Below are positions 1 to 7,970 of a DNA stretch of 21,899 nt, piece by piece. The notes beneath the pieces are model-generated. The model was not told the DNA's origin. It did no database searches and saw only the letters and a list, made by a program, of their open reading frames with translations. Made by a program: the position numbers and the translations under genes. Each line of letters begins with the position of its first letter. Position 1 is the first letter of the stretch. Location: NCBI GenBank assembly GCA_021159445.1, contig JAGGRV010000101.1:1-21899 (forward strand), read 5' to 3'. This stretch comes from Deltaproteobacteria bacterium. Its GTDB lineage: Bacteria; Desulfobacterota; Dissulfuribacteria; Dissulfuribacterales; UBA3076.

Positions 1-781
1 TCGTATAACTAGTACCTTCTATGGTACCATATGCACCTTGACCGCCTGCTGGTCCCGCTGTAGCAGGAGGTACGGCTGTATGTCTATGCTTGACTACCTC
101 ATCGATGTATAGACTAGTGTGCTCTGTATCTGCCGTACCATGTGTATGAGACATACTATTGCTACCACCTGTACCGCCACAAGTAGTATCACCCATTATG
201 AACCTATCATCGGTAAGATTAGGAAGGTATCTACCAGAACCACCGAATATAGGACTGTCTGAATCGTTAAGAGCCGCTCCGTTACAGACATACCAACCGT
301 AATCGTTAAGATAGGCATTTATAGCTGCAACTGTATTACCGCTACCCAAGACATGTGTATAGGAACCGTTACTTCCATTACCGAAATACCCACCAATCCA
401 GGGTACAATTGTTCCTACAGGGACAAAGCCATAGGCACGGGGGGAAACAAGAGTACCAAGCTCTATCTTGTCATCGGAATTAACCTTGACAATGTCCACA
501 TGAGACGTTCCAGAATGGTCAGTTGCACGGATAAAGGTATTGTTGGCTACGAGATTTTCATTTCCTTCATGTAGGTCATCTAACCAGTCTTCGAGGTTTC
601 CCCCCGTCCAGTACGAGTTTTCGTCTTCAATCGGTATTGCTTTAGCCGTAACCTTGTGAATCGTTTGGCTTCCTCCAGTAGAGGTTGTCCTGCTAAAGGT
701 AGCATTTGTCGTTCCACCACCACTACCGAAGTTAATATCCTCAACACCAATCTTCTCAACAGTTACAGTTATGTCAGCCAT
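1..781 (-). CDS. Phage tail collar-domain protein, C-terminus cut by window edge
   Basis: About 260 residues are visible, and the reading frame runs off the left edge. The C-terminal half has the hallmarks of phage tail collar (short fibre) proteins: a hydrophobic strand VPVGTIVPWIGGYF, then GWYVCNGA, then LPNLTDDRFIMG, followed by a Gly/Ser-rich stretch with HTHG and KHRHT. In this family His-X-His motifs often bind metal in the receptor-binding trimer. The start is the ATG at 779-781, preceded by an AGGAGA ribosome site about 7 nt upstream. The gene lies last in the visible tail module, after the spike. It carries two copies of the CGGGGGGAAAC motif in opposite orientations, coding TGGN (residues 59-62) and VSPR (112-115). 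I infer a fibre-tip or baseplate role. The identity of the N-terminal half is uncertain. Confidence 0.8.
   Translation of the reverse strand, partial: MADITVTVEKIGVEDINFGSGGGTTNATFSRTTSTGGSQTIHKVTAKAIPIEDENSYWTGGNLEDWLDDLHEGNENLVANNTFIRATDHSGTSHVDIVKVNSDDKIELGTLVSPRAYGFVPVGTIVPWIGGYFGNGSNGSYTHVLGSGNTVAAINAYLNDYGWYVCNGAALNDSDSPIFGGSGRYLPNLTDDRFIMGDTTCGGTGGSNSMSHTHGTADTEHTSLYIDEVVKHRHTAVPPATAGPAGGQGAYGTIEGTSYT
437..448 (+). repeat. G6 motif copy 1 (ACGGGGGGAAAC)
   Basis: The copy is exact over 12 bp, on the strand opposite to the collar gene, where it is read GTT-TCC-CCC-CGT (Val-Ser-Pro-Arg 112-115). Confidence 0.85.
596..607 (-). repeat. G6 motif copy 2
   Basis: The copy is exact over 12 bp on the minus strand, in the collar gene, read ACG-GGG-GGA-AAC (Thr-Gly-Gly-Asn 59-62). 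It lies 158 bp from copy 1, in opposite orientation. Confidence 0.85.
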
Positions 782-783
782 AC

Positions 784-945
784 CTATTTCTCCTTTTTCT
801 TATCTTTTTTCAAACCCATAATTTCCTTTTCTAATTTTTCGTTCTTTTCCTGTAGTTCCTTTATTATAACACTTAACTGCTCTATCCGCAATGCCTGTCC
901 CCCAATGACCCTTAAGACAAAGTCCTCACTAATTAGCTTTTCCAT
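784..945 (-). CDS. Small coiled-coil protein, 53 residues
   Basis: This is a 53-residue open frame starting MEKLISEDFVLRV and ending in a Lys/Glu-rich helix (ELQEKNEKLEKEIMG, then LKKDKKKEK) with heptad spacing typical of a short coiled coil. A GGGAGAA ribosome site lies about 5 nt before the ATG. The stop overlaps the ribosome site of the collar gene, and the start overlaps the end of the preceding small gene by 17 nt, so the three are probably translationally coupled. No family is recognised. Its place between spike and collar genes suggests an assembly factor or trimerisation helper for a tail fibre. That is inference from position only. Confidence 0.6.
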   Translation of the reverse strand: MEKLISEDFVLRVIGGQALRIEQLSVIIKELQEKNEKLEKEIMGLKKDKKKEK

Positions 946-1087
946 GATTTCTCCCTATAAGATCAAAGATATTTCCATAAACGCTTTCAGCAAAAGGCAT
1001 GTTGAACCTTTCAGGAAAGAAAGTCTTTGCAACCATTTGAGTTGAAATGGAGCAAGCTTCTAATATTTCTTTAAGATCGTCTTGCAT
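929..1087 (-). CDS. Small hypothetical protein, 52 residues (paralogue of the frameshifted gene next to it)
   Basis: This 52-residue frame starts MQDDLKEILEACSISTQMV and contains KTFFPERFNMPFAESVYG. It has no recognised family. Support for it being real comes from the neighbouring frameshifted copy at 1138-1297. That copy shares KTFF, then a hydrophobic residue, PFAE and spacing, and about 60 nt align with few gaps at the DNA level. The ribosome site is weak (AAGGGTAA about 7 nt upstream). It overlaps the downstream coiled-coil gene by 17 nt. I infer a tail-region accessory protein. Confidence 0.5.
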   Translation of the reverse strand: MQDDLKEILEACSISTQMVAKTFFPERFNMPFAESVYGNIFDLIGRNHGKAN

Positions 1088-1137
1088 AAATTATTACCCT
1101 TTAGTATTATTAATAAGTTCATTCTGCCAGCCAAACT

Positions 1138-1297
1138 TCAGTTGTCATTTATGTCTTCCTTCTTTTCTAAAATCATAATCTTCAATATAAATATAGAAGC
1201 TCCATTAGTCTCTTCACTCCTTAATTCTTTGAACATTCTCTCCATAAGTATTTCTGCAAAAGGTATGTAAACACCCGAAAAAGAATGTCTTTTCCAT
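1138..1297 (-). pseudogene. Frameshifted small gene, paralogue of the 52-residue gene at 929-1087
   Basis: Translation can start at the ATG at 1295-1297, which has a GGAG site 4 nt upstream. It reads MEKTFFFGCLHT and ends after 27 residues. Removing one base from the T5 run at 1278-1282 restores a 52-residue frame, MEKTFFSGVYIPFAEILMER onward, ending at 1138. This frame matches the paralogue's KTFF and PFAE motifs. Either the gene is broken, or the run is a slippage or frameshift site, or the assembly has one base too many. Without a frameshift, only a 35-residue internal frame (ATG at 1243-1245) would be made. Confidence 0.5.
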
Positions 1298-1309
1298 TAA
1301 TCTCCAGTC

Positions 1310-4300
1310 TTATTTCTGTTCAATAAACCACATCATCTGAGTTATATAATCACTCGCATCAGAACATTCTCCAGTTATTTTAACTATAGTATCTAACCTA
1401 GTATCAATAACCCAATTCTCAAAACCTTGCAACAATGTAGTACCATCATACCCACGCCAAGTAATATATTGATTATTGTAATTAGTATTTCCAATCCAGG
1501 CCTCAAAATACCAATCATTTATATTATTAGCGGCAGCATGAAAAATAATTGAACTCGGCCCAAAGTAAAATTTTAGTTGTTTATTGTCGTTAGACCCATG
1601 TTTTACTCCAGATGCAATTATGTGAAGAACACCATGATTACCTAGCTGACCAGCAGGAAGAGTATATGTCTGCAAATCATCTTCTCCAACACCAGAAGTA
1701 GAAACATTAACATTACTACGCTCTAAGGGGTTGCTACTTATTATATATTGTGTTGCATCAGCATTACTAGCCATAGAAAATTTTGCACCATTTTGTCCAG
1801 AAGACTCACAATCTATGAATCTAATATTAGTCGGAATAGCATTGAAACTGGCTGTCTTAAAGCCATGCTCAACATATGGAGTATCTTGTGTATCAATTAC
1901 TGAGCATCGAACAAAGTCAACATTACCAAATGTACTATAGATAAAATCAGTATAATCTCGAACATAGAAGGCGGCATTGCCTGAACCAGAAGCACTAGTA
2001 TTTCTTGAAGTATTACAATTAATGGCAACACAATCTTCAATAGTTATTTTAGGACCGACACCTGAAACACGTGCAATGTTATACCCTAAATAATAATTTT
2101 CTTTAGCTATACAGTTTCTAATGCTAATAGTCCCTAGTATATCATCTGCAATATTAAGTATAGAAAATCCAGCATTGTCATTATTCTTAGATATACAACT
2201 ATCAAACGATATACTTATAGGCCCAGGAGATGTATTGTCAAGTTTTTCTAGTGTTATAAAGAAACCTGCACCATCATTATTAGATGAAGTACACCCAGTA
2301 AATTTGATATTCTTGATTGTATCTAGATTTGTACTTGGCTCAATATCAACTCCAGCTGAAGGATCTGTTCCTGTTGTATTTCTAAAGTGGCAATTAATAA
2401 CCGTTAAACCATCAACGCTAGTTACACTCATTCCCTGACGGCGATTACTGTCGCAAATTACGTTTTCAATAAAAACATTTTCATTACCACCTGGACGCAA
2501 GTCTGAACCAACAAAAATACCATCTCCACCAGTATCCTTAATAACTAAATTACAAATTATTATATTTGTAGTCCCCTCAAGGGAAATACCGTGATTCCAT
2601 TCAGATGAGTAAGCTGATTTGTTCATCTGAAGAGTTGCATAGTTACCATCTATTACAACATTATTACTGTCTAACAGAGTAAAAATACTCTCACCTGGCC
2701 TTGGTTGGGAAAGATCATCTACTGCCTGAATGACTACTCCTGGAGCGAATACAATTTTAGTATTATCTGAAGGGAATAATTGTCCTGTTAAATAGTAGGA
2801 GCCTGTCTGCTTTGGAAAGTATACTGTTCTGTTAGTTCCAGCGTCTAACGCAGCCTGTATCTTTATAGTTTCATCATTACTGGATCCACTATTTCCTGGC
2901 GCTGTAGCTGTTCCTCTTGCACCCCACCATTGAGGGTATATTACTATATTATCACTACCTTCAAAACTCACACTCCCATCCCCACTAAATACCTGATAAA
3001 GCCCAGCAGAGAAAGGGCCGTTGAGAGTTAACTTATATCCAGCTTTCACATAATCGGTAGCTTTTCCGTCAGGGTCTTCATTGTCTGAGAGTCTAATGTA
3101 GACTGTATTATAACCAAGACTGTCATTATCTGCCCAATCCCATTCGCCCACCGCAAGAGTACCAGCAGTACCTTCTGTTAATTCAGATCCATTTTCAGTA
3201 CAACAAGTAGGTTCGCTTATTTCTGGATCGCCACCTGCTGTGGCTTCAAGATAATATTCGTATGGAGAAGTTGCTTGTAGATTATCAATGTGAATAGTAC
3301 ACGTACCTATATCTACTGCACATTTCAATCCTACAGAAATAATCGCTGTATCATTGCTTCTATTTGCAAATGGAAGTTCTACTTGTGTCCACGTATCTAT
3401 TGATAAAGCAGGTATATCAATTGTTTCCAATGGAGAAGCGCAATTGGTTGTGTCATCAAGTAAAAGCTGCAAGTCTCCATCGGCAGTTGCAACACTGCTC
3501 TTTATCCATAATTTAATATAAGTATAACCTGAAATATCTAGAGAAGTAATTGCTTCAGTAGCTAATATATCACCAGCGGCTACGTCATCCCCTACAACCA
3601 ATTTAACACTTGCAGAACCTACTTTATAATCTGCTGTATCCGTACTGGATGTTACATCTGCGTCTACGGATTCATCCCAAGCGTCTTCACAGTCCTCAAC
3701 TAATTGTGATTTCGTAGATTGTGTCCATTTGTAGTCTGTAGTACGAATAGAACGATCAGTATATAGAATTGCTCCCTTTTCAACTTTAGTGTTGATATTT
3801 GAGGGAATTGTTTTACTTGTTGTTACTTTGTAAGTTCCAGTAGAAAATACTATTGTTCCATTTATATCAGATACAGAATCTATAGCACTTTGTATTGCAG
3901 ATGTATCATCTGTTGCTCCAGTACTTCTTGCACCCCACCATTCCGGATAGATATTATTTATAGCACCACTACCAAACTTCACGGTTACATCATCATCAAA
4001 TACCTGATACAAACCCGCTTGGAAAGGACCATTAAACGTAAGCGTATAGGCACCAGAGAAAGACGTTCCCTCTAAGGCTACTATGTTTATATTACCTGAT
4101 ACAGTTACATTAGCTGTAAGCGTTAATGATGTGGACGTTATCAATGTAGTAGCATTACTAGTTCCTATATCTGAAACAGCATCTGCAAAGGAATCATAAT
4201 CTTTTGCAAATACGATATTTTCTAGATGCCCTTCAAGTCTACTTATTTTGTAGTCATGTGAAGTTGTTACCTCGCTGTCGTCTATTCCGACTTTTTCTTC

Positions 4301-4411
4301 CAATGCCATACAAGCATCCTGAACGTTATTTATGTCCACCGCTTGTACAACATCAACATTATCTTGTTTATCTGTAAAACTGTCTAATGCTGTTGGATAA
4401 TCTATTGCCAT
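1310..4411 (-). CDS. Tail spike with right-handed beta-helix (pectate-lyase-like) fold, 1033 residues
   Basis: The N-terminus (MAIDYPTALDSF...VDINNVQDACMALEEKVG, residues 1-42) is the short region that many phage fibres use to attach to the tail. Residues 123-180 hold a module LTFNGPFQAGLYQVF...YPEWWGA leading into a beta-helix start. Residues 235-390 look like a carbohydrate-binding jelly roll, ending in IHIDNLQA. The NGPF/AGLYQVF/YPQWWGA module recurs at about 463-500. It is followed by a long beta-helix (about 510-900) rich in Asn and Ile/Val, with turns such as GISLEGTTNIIICNLVI. The C-terminal 100 residues probably form a separate cap. Beta-helix spikes bind and often cleave surface polysaccharide. 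No catalytic pair can be assigned by eye. It lies in the tail module between fibre and collar genes and has none of the G6 motif copies. Confidence 0.82.
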   Translation of the reverse strand: MAIDYPTALDSFTDKQDNVDVVQAVDINNVQDACMALEEKVGIDDSEVTTSHDYKISRLEGHLENIVFAKDYDSFADAVSDIGTSNATTLITSTSLTLTANVTVSGNINIVALEGTSFSGAYTLTFNGPFQAGLYQVFDDDVTVKFGSGAINNIYPEWWGARSTGATDDTSAIQSAIDSVSDINGTIVFSTGTYKVTTSKTIPSNINTKVEKGAILYTDRSIRTTDYKWTQSTKSQLVEDCEDAWDESVDADVTSSTDTADYKVGSASVKLVVGDDVAAGDILATEAITSLDISGYTYIKLWIKSSVATADGDLQLLLDDTTNCASPLETIDIPALSIDTWTQVELPFANRSNDTAIISVGLKCAVDIGTCTIHIDNLQATSPYEYYLEATAGGDPEISEPTCCTENGSELTEGTAGTLAVGEWDWADNDSLGYNTVYIRLSDNEDPDGKATDYVKAGYKLTLNGPFSAGLYQVFSGDGSVSFEGSDNIVIYPQWWGARGTATAPGNSGSSNDETIKIQAALDAGTNRTVYFPKQTGSYYLTGQLFPSDNTKIVFAPGVVIQAVDDLSQPRPGESIFTLLDSNNVVIDGNYATLQMNKSAYSSEWNHGISLEGTTNIIICNLVIKDTGGDGIFVGSDLRPGGNENVFIENVICDSNRRQGMSVTSVDGLTVINCHFRNTTGTDPSAGVDIEPSTNLDTIKNIKFTGCTSSNNDGAGFFITLEKLDNTSPGPISISFDSCISKNNDNAGFSILNIADDILGTISIRNCIAKENYYLGYNIARVSGVGPKITIEDCVAINCNTSRNTSASGSGNAAFYVRDYTDFIYSTFGNVDFVRCSVIDTQDTPYVEHGFKTASFNAIPTNIRFIDCESSGQNGAKFSMASNADATQYIISSNPLERSNVNVSTSGVGEDDLQTYTLPAGQLGNHGVLHIIASGVKHGSNDNKQLKFYFGPSSIIFHAAANNINDWYFEAWIGNTNYNNQYITWRGYDGTTLLQGFENWVIDTRLDTIVKITGECSDASDYITQMMWFIEQK

Positions 4412-4440
4412 TTCATCTTACCTCTCTAGTTCTTATTCTT

Positions 4441-5214
4441 TTATGATTGTGTCCCTACTACAGTCCAAGTACCTGGAGTACCAGCTGTAGTACATATCAT
4501 TAGTTTACCATTTACGACTGCCAGATCGCCAATTTCCGCTGCTCCAGAAGGTGTACTCGTTCTGTTATACAAGTGCATATCAGCCACTGGCTGTTCCGCT
4601 TCTATATAGAAGGGTATTCCTTTATCCACATAATAAAGATATGCAAAGATTCCCATCCCATATTTAGTGCCAACTCCGTATTTAAATGAACCATATTTTC
4701 CACCAACTGCTTCTGAAAAGAGTTTTATTCCACTACTATCTATCTGTACCCGTCTATCGTAATCCTTTGTTCTAATAACACTATTAGTAATAGTTACTCC
4801 GCTAACAAGTCCATCGGTTATCGTACCCAAGTCAGAAGAAATATCAGACAATTGACTAATAGAAAGCTTTTCCTCTCCTATAGAGGAATCAGCAATTTTA
4901 ATTCCAGTAAGAGTATAATTCGCAATTTTATCCCCCGTAATGGTAAGGTTAGCAATGTTCTGTGCTGTAATAGTATTACTAGCTATCTCGTCTCCAGTTA
5001 CAGCTCCATAAGCTATTGTAACATTAGTAACAGCATTTTCACTAAGGTGGTGTGATTCAATTACATTATCGTCAAGGCGGGCAATACCCATATTCAGGGA
5101 AGAAACCAAATCTTCCAAAAAGCGTTTTACATCTTCAATATCAGTTATGTCCCTGATATTACTTGGAAGTATGTTAAGTGCCCCAAACCTATTTGTTGCC
5201 ACTACCACCTCCAC
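4441..5214 (-). CDS. Tail fibre-like protein with short beta repeats, 257 residues
   Basis: After a helical N-terminus (DIEDVKRFLEDLVSSLN), residues about 55-120 carry repeats of the type AVTGDEIA, TITAQNIA, TITGDKIA, TLTGIKIA. These alternate small polar residues with Ile/Val, as in trimeric phage fibre shafts. The central part contains VQIDSSGIKLFSEAVGGKYGSF, a pattern common in fibre and host-specificity proteins. The C-terminus (EIGDLAVVNGKLMICTTAG...GTWTVVG) resembles a fibre tip domain. Its start overlaps the end of the upstream adaptor gene by 13 nt, so the two are co-translated. I infer a virion fibre. Which receptor it meets, and whether it anchors the spike, is unknown. Confidence 0.7.
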   Translation of the reverse strand: MEVVVATNRFGALNILPSNIRDITDIEDVKRFLEDLVSSLNMGIARLDDNVIESHHLSENAVTNVTIAYGAVTGDEIASNTITAQNIANLTITGDKIANYTLTGIKIADSSIGEEKLSISQLSDISSDLGTITDGLVSGVTITNSVIRTKDYDRRVQIDSSGIKLFSEAVGGKYGSFKYGVGTKYGMGIFAYLYYVDKGIPFYIEAEQPVADMHLYNRTSTPSGAAEIGDLAVVNGKLMICTTAGTPGTWTVVGTQS

Positions 5215-5918
5215 CGAGGATAGTTATCAGGAAGTCTAGGACCGCCAGAACGCGGGCGTCTCTTGCCAGCTATTCCATAAATGTACATTCTATCCGAAAT
5301 CAAATCTATGGTCTCCCAAGTTTTCCTTTCCTGATAGTACAATGTAAGGTACTGTCTTCCCTTGTTGATATCAGCCACCTCTGATTGAGCGATAAGTAAT
5401 TGACCCAAGCACCAGTTAAGGATAAGACCTCTTTCATTACTTATAGGTGCCGGTAAGGTTGAGGAAGTATCATCCTCTACAGCTCCAGTGTACTTCTTGT
5501 ACCGTAAAGTAAGAACCTTTCCATCATAATCATCGCTAGGACACTTGTACAAGGTTATCTTATCATAGCCATCATATCCACGAACATAGTACCTGGGTCT
5601 TCCAGTATCATCAGGCCAATCAATCTTGTAATTATCCAGTTCCAGTGTCGTTGTGGGATAGACTCGCTCATTATCCTCATCCGTAATACGAGCAATCTCT
5701 GCCAAATCAGACGGCAAGGTATAGCTTGCTGTTCCAGATACTAATTCTATTGTGCTATCGTCTACCTCAATGAACATTCCACAAGTACGGGATAAGTCCT
5801 TGAGACAATTATTGATTTCTTGAAGAACAGTACTCCTTTCTATTGCTACTGGCGTAGTAGTATCCAGGTGCAGTTTAGTAAGAATCTCATCTATAAGACT
5901 AGCAACATTTTCAGCCAT
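5202..5918 (-). CDS. Putative head-to-tail adaptor (neck) protein, 238 residues
   Basis: The protein opens with a helical region (SLIDEILTKLHLDTT...VLQEINNCLKDLSR), followed by TASYTLPSDLAEIARITDED, then a beta-rich middle, and helical segments near LILNWCLGQLLIAQSE. This arrangement (helical start, Y-x-LP-x-D-x-x-x-I, then helices) is typical of adaptor proteins that dock on the portal ring. The tail (KRRPRSGGPRLPDNYPRWRW) is very basic and aromatic. It overlaps the methyltransferase upstream by 8 nt and the fibre downstream by 13 nt. Position after the head genes and before the fibres fits a neck protein. The alternative is a tail-tube protein. The assignment rests on pattern and place. Confidence 0.55.
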   Translation of the reverse strand: MAENVASLIDEILTKLHLDTTTPVAIERSTVLQEINNCLKDLSRTCGMFIEVDDSTIELVSGTASYTLPSDLAEIARITDEDNERVYPTTTLELDNYKIDWPDDTGRPRYYVRGYDGYDKITLYKCPSDDYDGKVLTLRYKKYTGAVEDDTSSTLPAPISNERGLILNWCLGQLLIAQSEVADINKGRQYLTLYYQERKTWETIDLISDRMYIYGIAGKRRPRSGGPRLPDNYPRWRW

Positions 5919-6543
5919 GATTATCTCCTATTTCTATAGCGAAAGGGTCTCCAACATCCTCTTTCTTAGGAAAGGGAAAGCCGTCAAAAGTCTTCTTCCC
6001 TTTTTTCTCTCCAATGAACCGTAATTCGGCTCTGTCATAAGTACCCAAGCAACGCACTTCCCAAACAAGTCCTCGATTCCAACTAAAGAAATCAACCCTT
6101 CCAGCAAGTGTTTCTCGTGTAAAGCCCCATTGATGCTTCATTGTATCAGTAGGCAAGCCAAAAAGCATATCCATAGGCGTTATCATATACGGCTTATTCC
6201 CAATGGGATACAAACCCCGCTCGTGGTCATTCTCCAAAATCTTCTCTGCAACGAGTGAAAGGTTAGGCACAAGGATATACATTTGCCCACCAGGCTTCAA
6301 TACTCGATACCATGTATGCAAAACATTAGGATACACGCGCAAGTCAATATGTTCAAGTACATGGGAAGCGTATACAGCTTCGAAGCTCTCATTATCAAAA
6401 GGAATCTCTGTAGCAGTAGCAACAACATCGGGTTTAACATCTTCATCGATATCCAAGCGGACTACTGTAAAAGCATCTGTTATACTCTTTGGCGTAAACT
6501 CCTTAACACCTGACCCAATATTTAAAAGTCTTGGTTTCTTCAT
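5911..6543 (-). CDS. SAM-dependent methyltransferase, class I (type 11), 210 residues
   Basis: Motif I is LLNIGSGV (residues 6-13). An acidic pair LDIDED follows at the end of strand 2, then VVATATEIPFDNESFEAVYA and HVLEHI (61-66). VLKPGGQMYILVPN (81-94) is the strand 4/5 region typical of type 11 methyltransferases. The fold transfers a methyl group from S-adenosylmethionine. The acceptor cannot be read from sequence. The gene overlaps the glycosyltransferase by 4 nt (ATGA), which implies coupled translation and a shared substrate, possibly a glycan on a virion protein or on the host surface. The C-terminus (FFSWNRGLVWEVRCLG...) is more divergent and may bind substrate. Confidence 0.85.
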   Translation of the reverse strand: MKKPRLLNIGSGVKEFTPKSITDAFTVVRLDIDEDVKPDVVATATEIPFDNESFEAVYASHVLEHIDLRVYPNVLHTWYRVLKPGGQMYILVPNLSLVAEKILENDHERGLYPIGNKPYMITPMDMLFGLPTDTMKHQWGFTRETLAGRVDFFSWNRGLVWEVRCLGTYDRAELRFIGEKKGKKTFDGFPFPKKEDVGDPFAIEIGDNHG

Positions 6544-7349
6544 ATCTTTCCCAAGCTCCCATCCAAGGAAATAAGGTCTATGTTACCTTCCCTGATGTTA
6601 AGATTCCAGGAATCTACCAAGGCCTTAACTTCATCCAGTCTCTTCGGGTCCTCAATAATTCCAGTAACAAGCTTGTATTTCAAGCGATTATACTCAACAT
6701 TATCAGCATCTACCCAACCTACATCAAGCATGTGTCTAGCAGAAAAGGTCAAGTCAATTGCACACTTAAAGTCAGGAATTACAGACATAGCCTTTGCACA
6801 AAAGTACACATCTTCTGTATGATACTTACCTGTTCGATACCATTCCTTTTCGCGAAAAGAAATCGACATTGAAGTAAAGACGTTCATACGGGTCAATGTA
6901 CAGCCATTCCCAATTGCCTTACACCTGTAAAGTCCATCACGGGGGGAAACAGAGGACTCGTCCAAACCCAATGTCCATTCATTCCCTTCCCCGTTAAAAG
7001 CCATCAATGAATATGGATACCCTCGGACATAGTACTTTGGCGAAATCATGTGAATATCCTGATGCTTTTCCAATCGCTTCACCAGCCTTACAAGGGTATC
7101 GCTCTCGCAGACCGTATCATCATCCAACCAAAAGAAATAATCACACCCAGACTTAATAGCTGCGTCAATTGCAATATTCCTTGCACTAGCAATTTCAAGT
7201 CTTTGTGGGGTAATAAGCACCAGGGAATCCCGTGGCCGTTTCTTCCCATAGTAATAAAGCATTGCTGCCAAGGAGCTGGCAACATGAGGATGCACATTGG
7301 AAAGCATTACAGAACCAACGGCTATTTTAAGCCTTTTACTCGTAGCCAT
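6540..7349 (-). CDS. Glycosyltransferase family 2-like protein, 269 residues
   Basis: It has a GT-A type N-terminal half: an IAVGSVMLSNVHPHV strand, a region rich in small residues (LEIASARNIAIDAAIKSGCD), then YFFWLDDDTV with the acidic D76-D77-D78 that coordinates metal and sugar nucleotide in GT2 enzymes. IGNGCTLTRMNVF and HTEDVYFCAKA provide the acceptor-side Glu-Asp motif expected further on. It should transfer a sugar from a nucleotide donor. The acceptor is unknown. It sits between the decoration-like protein and the adaptor gene, in a cassette with a zinc ribbon upstream and a methyltransferase downstream. One G6 motif copy codes VSPR at residues 134-137. The likely role is glycosylation of capsid/tail proteins or of host envelope. 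Confidence 0.8.
   Translation of the reverse strand: MATSKRLKIAVGSVMLSNVHPHVASSLAAMLYYYGKKRPRDSLVLITPQRLEIASARNIAIDAAIKSGCDYFFWLDDDTVCESDTLVRLVKRLEKHQDIHMISPKYYVRGYPYSLMAFNGEGNEWTLGLDESSVSPRDGLYRCKAIGNGCTLTRMNVFTSMSISFREKEWYRTGKYHTEDVYFCAKAMSVIPDFKCAIDLTFSARHMLDVGWVDADNVEYNRLKYKLVTGIIEDPKRLDEVKALVDSWNLNIREGNIDLISLDGSLGKI
6939..6950 (+). repeat. G6 motif copy 3
   Basis: The copy is exact over 12 bp, inside the glycosyltransferase gene, read Val-Ser-Pro-Arg (134-137) on the coding strand. Confidence 0.85.
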
Positions 7350-7504
7350 ATAAGTATCCTTTTAAAGAGGCTAGGCCGCCACCCTTCACAAGGAAGGATG
7401 ACACGCCTAGCTCCACATTTTGGACACCCACCCAATTTATGTACTTCTTCTAGAAGCATTGCTGCTCCACAAGATGCACACTTTAGATAGGTATCACGCT
7501 CCAT
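7322..7504 (-). CDS. Small zinc-ribbon protein, 60 residues
   Basis: Two Cys-X2-Cys knuckles are present, C9/C12 in KCASCGAAM and C27/C30 in GCPKCGARR, a standard zinc-ribbon spacing. They are followed by a basic C-terminus (SLFKRILIWLRVKGLK). It begins one base after the decoration-like gene ends and overlaps the glycosyltransferase start by 28 nt, so it belongs to the same translational chain. Such short zinc ribbons are common in phage structural operons. They may bind nucleic acid or hold a partner protein. No specific role can be read from the sequence. Confidence 0.72.
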   Translation of the reverse strand: MERDTYLKCASCGAAMLLEEVHKLGGCPKCGARRVILPCEGWRPSLFKRILIWLRVKGLK

Positions 7505-7505
7505 T

Positions 7506-7958
7506 TTACATACACCTTACAAACACCTTTGCCGTTGTTGATATGGTAGAAACACTTGCAGAAGCGACAGTCTCCATAGCAACGAACATTGGTGGTTCCT
7601 TGGAAATAACACTTCCTGCATCAACAGCAGTCAAGGCACTCTGTGCAGTAGATGCAACAAAGATATCACCAATAGCCACATTGGAATTGGTTGCCGTTCC
7701 GTGTGCATAGATGCGGGCATTGTCCATCACGCCGTATACCTGGCAAAGACCATAAGTACCATCAGGTATGCTTTCAGCCGCCAAGCCTACAACGAGAGAT
7801 TTCTTTGCTGCTGTCTGCACAGCTTGAACATCAATTCCATCTCTGGTTCCATCGCATTTCCATTCCAAAGGAGTCCCAATGGGAAGTGTCGCACCTTCAT
7901 CATTCACAACAACGATGAAAACCTTTTCAGGTCCTTTCGTTAATACTGTAGTAAGCAC
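7506..7958 (-). CDS. Putative capsid decoration/stabilising protein, 150 residues
   Basis: The protein is beta-rich and full of small residues. Patterns such as LPIGTPLEWKCDGTRDGI, VVGLAAESIPDGTYGLCQVYG and IGDIFVASTAQSALTAV resemble phage head-decoration proteins that bind the capsid lattice (the DUF2190-like style of G-D-hydrophobic and A-D-G-x-x-V). It follows the major capsid gene by 12 nt, which is the usual place for decoration or head-fibre proteins. No membrane segment or catalytic motif is seen. The function is inferred from composition and location. Confidence 0.55.
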   Translation of the reverse strand: MLTTVLTKGPEKVFIVVVNDEGATLPIGTPLEWKCDGTRDGIDVQAVQTAAKKSLVVGLAAESIPDGTYGLCQVYGVMDNARIYAHGTATNSNVAIGDIFVASTAQSALTAVDAGSVISKEPPMFVAMETVASASVSTISTTAKVFVRCM

Positions 7959-7970
7959 AATTCACCTCCC

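Noticed and set aside
656..1045. Plus-strand frame of 129 residues
   Set aside because: It runs opposite to the collar, coiled-coil and 52-residue genes, has no ribosome site, and its Phe/Ser-rich content is the mirror of Lys/Glu codons.
4931..4942. Additional G6 motif copy (TTTATCCCCCGT-like)
   Set aside because: Three of twelve positions differ, including the sixth C and the AAA part, so it was not counted.
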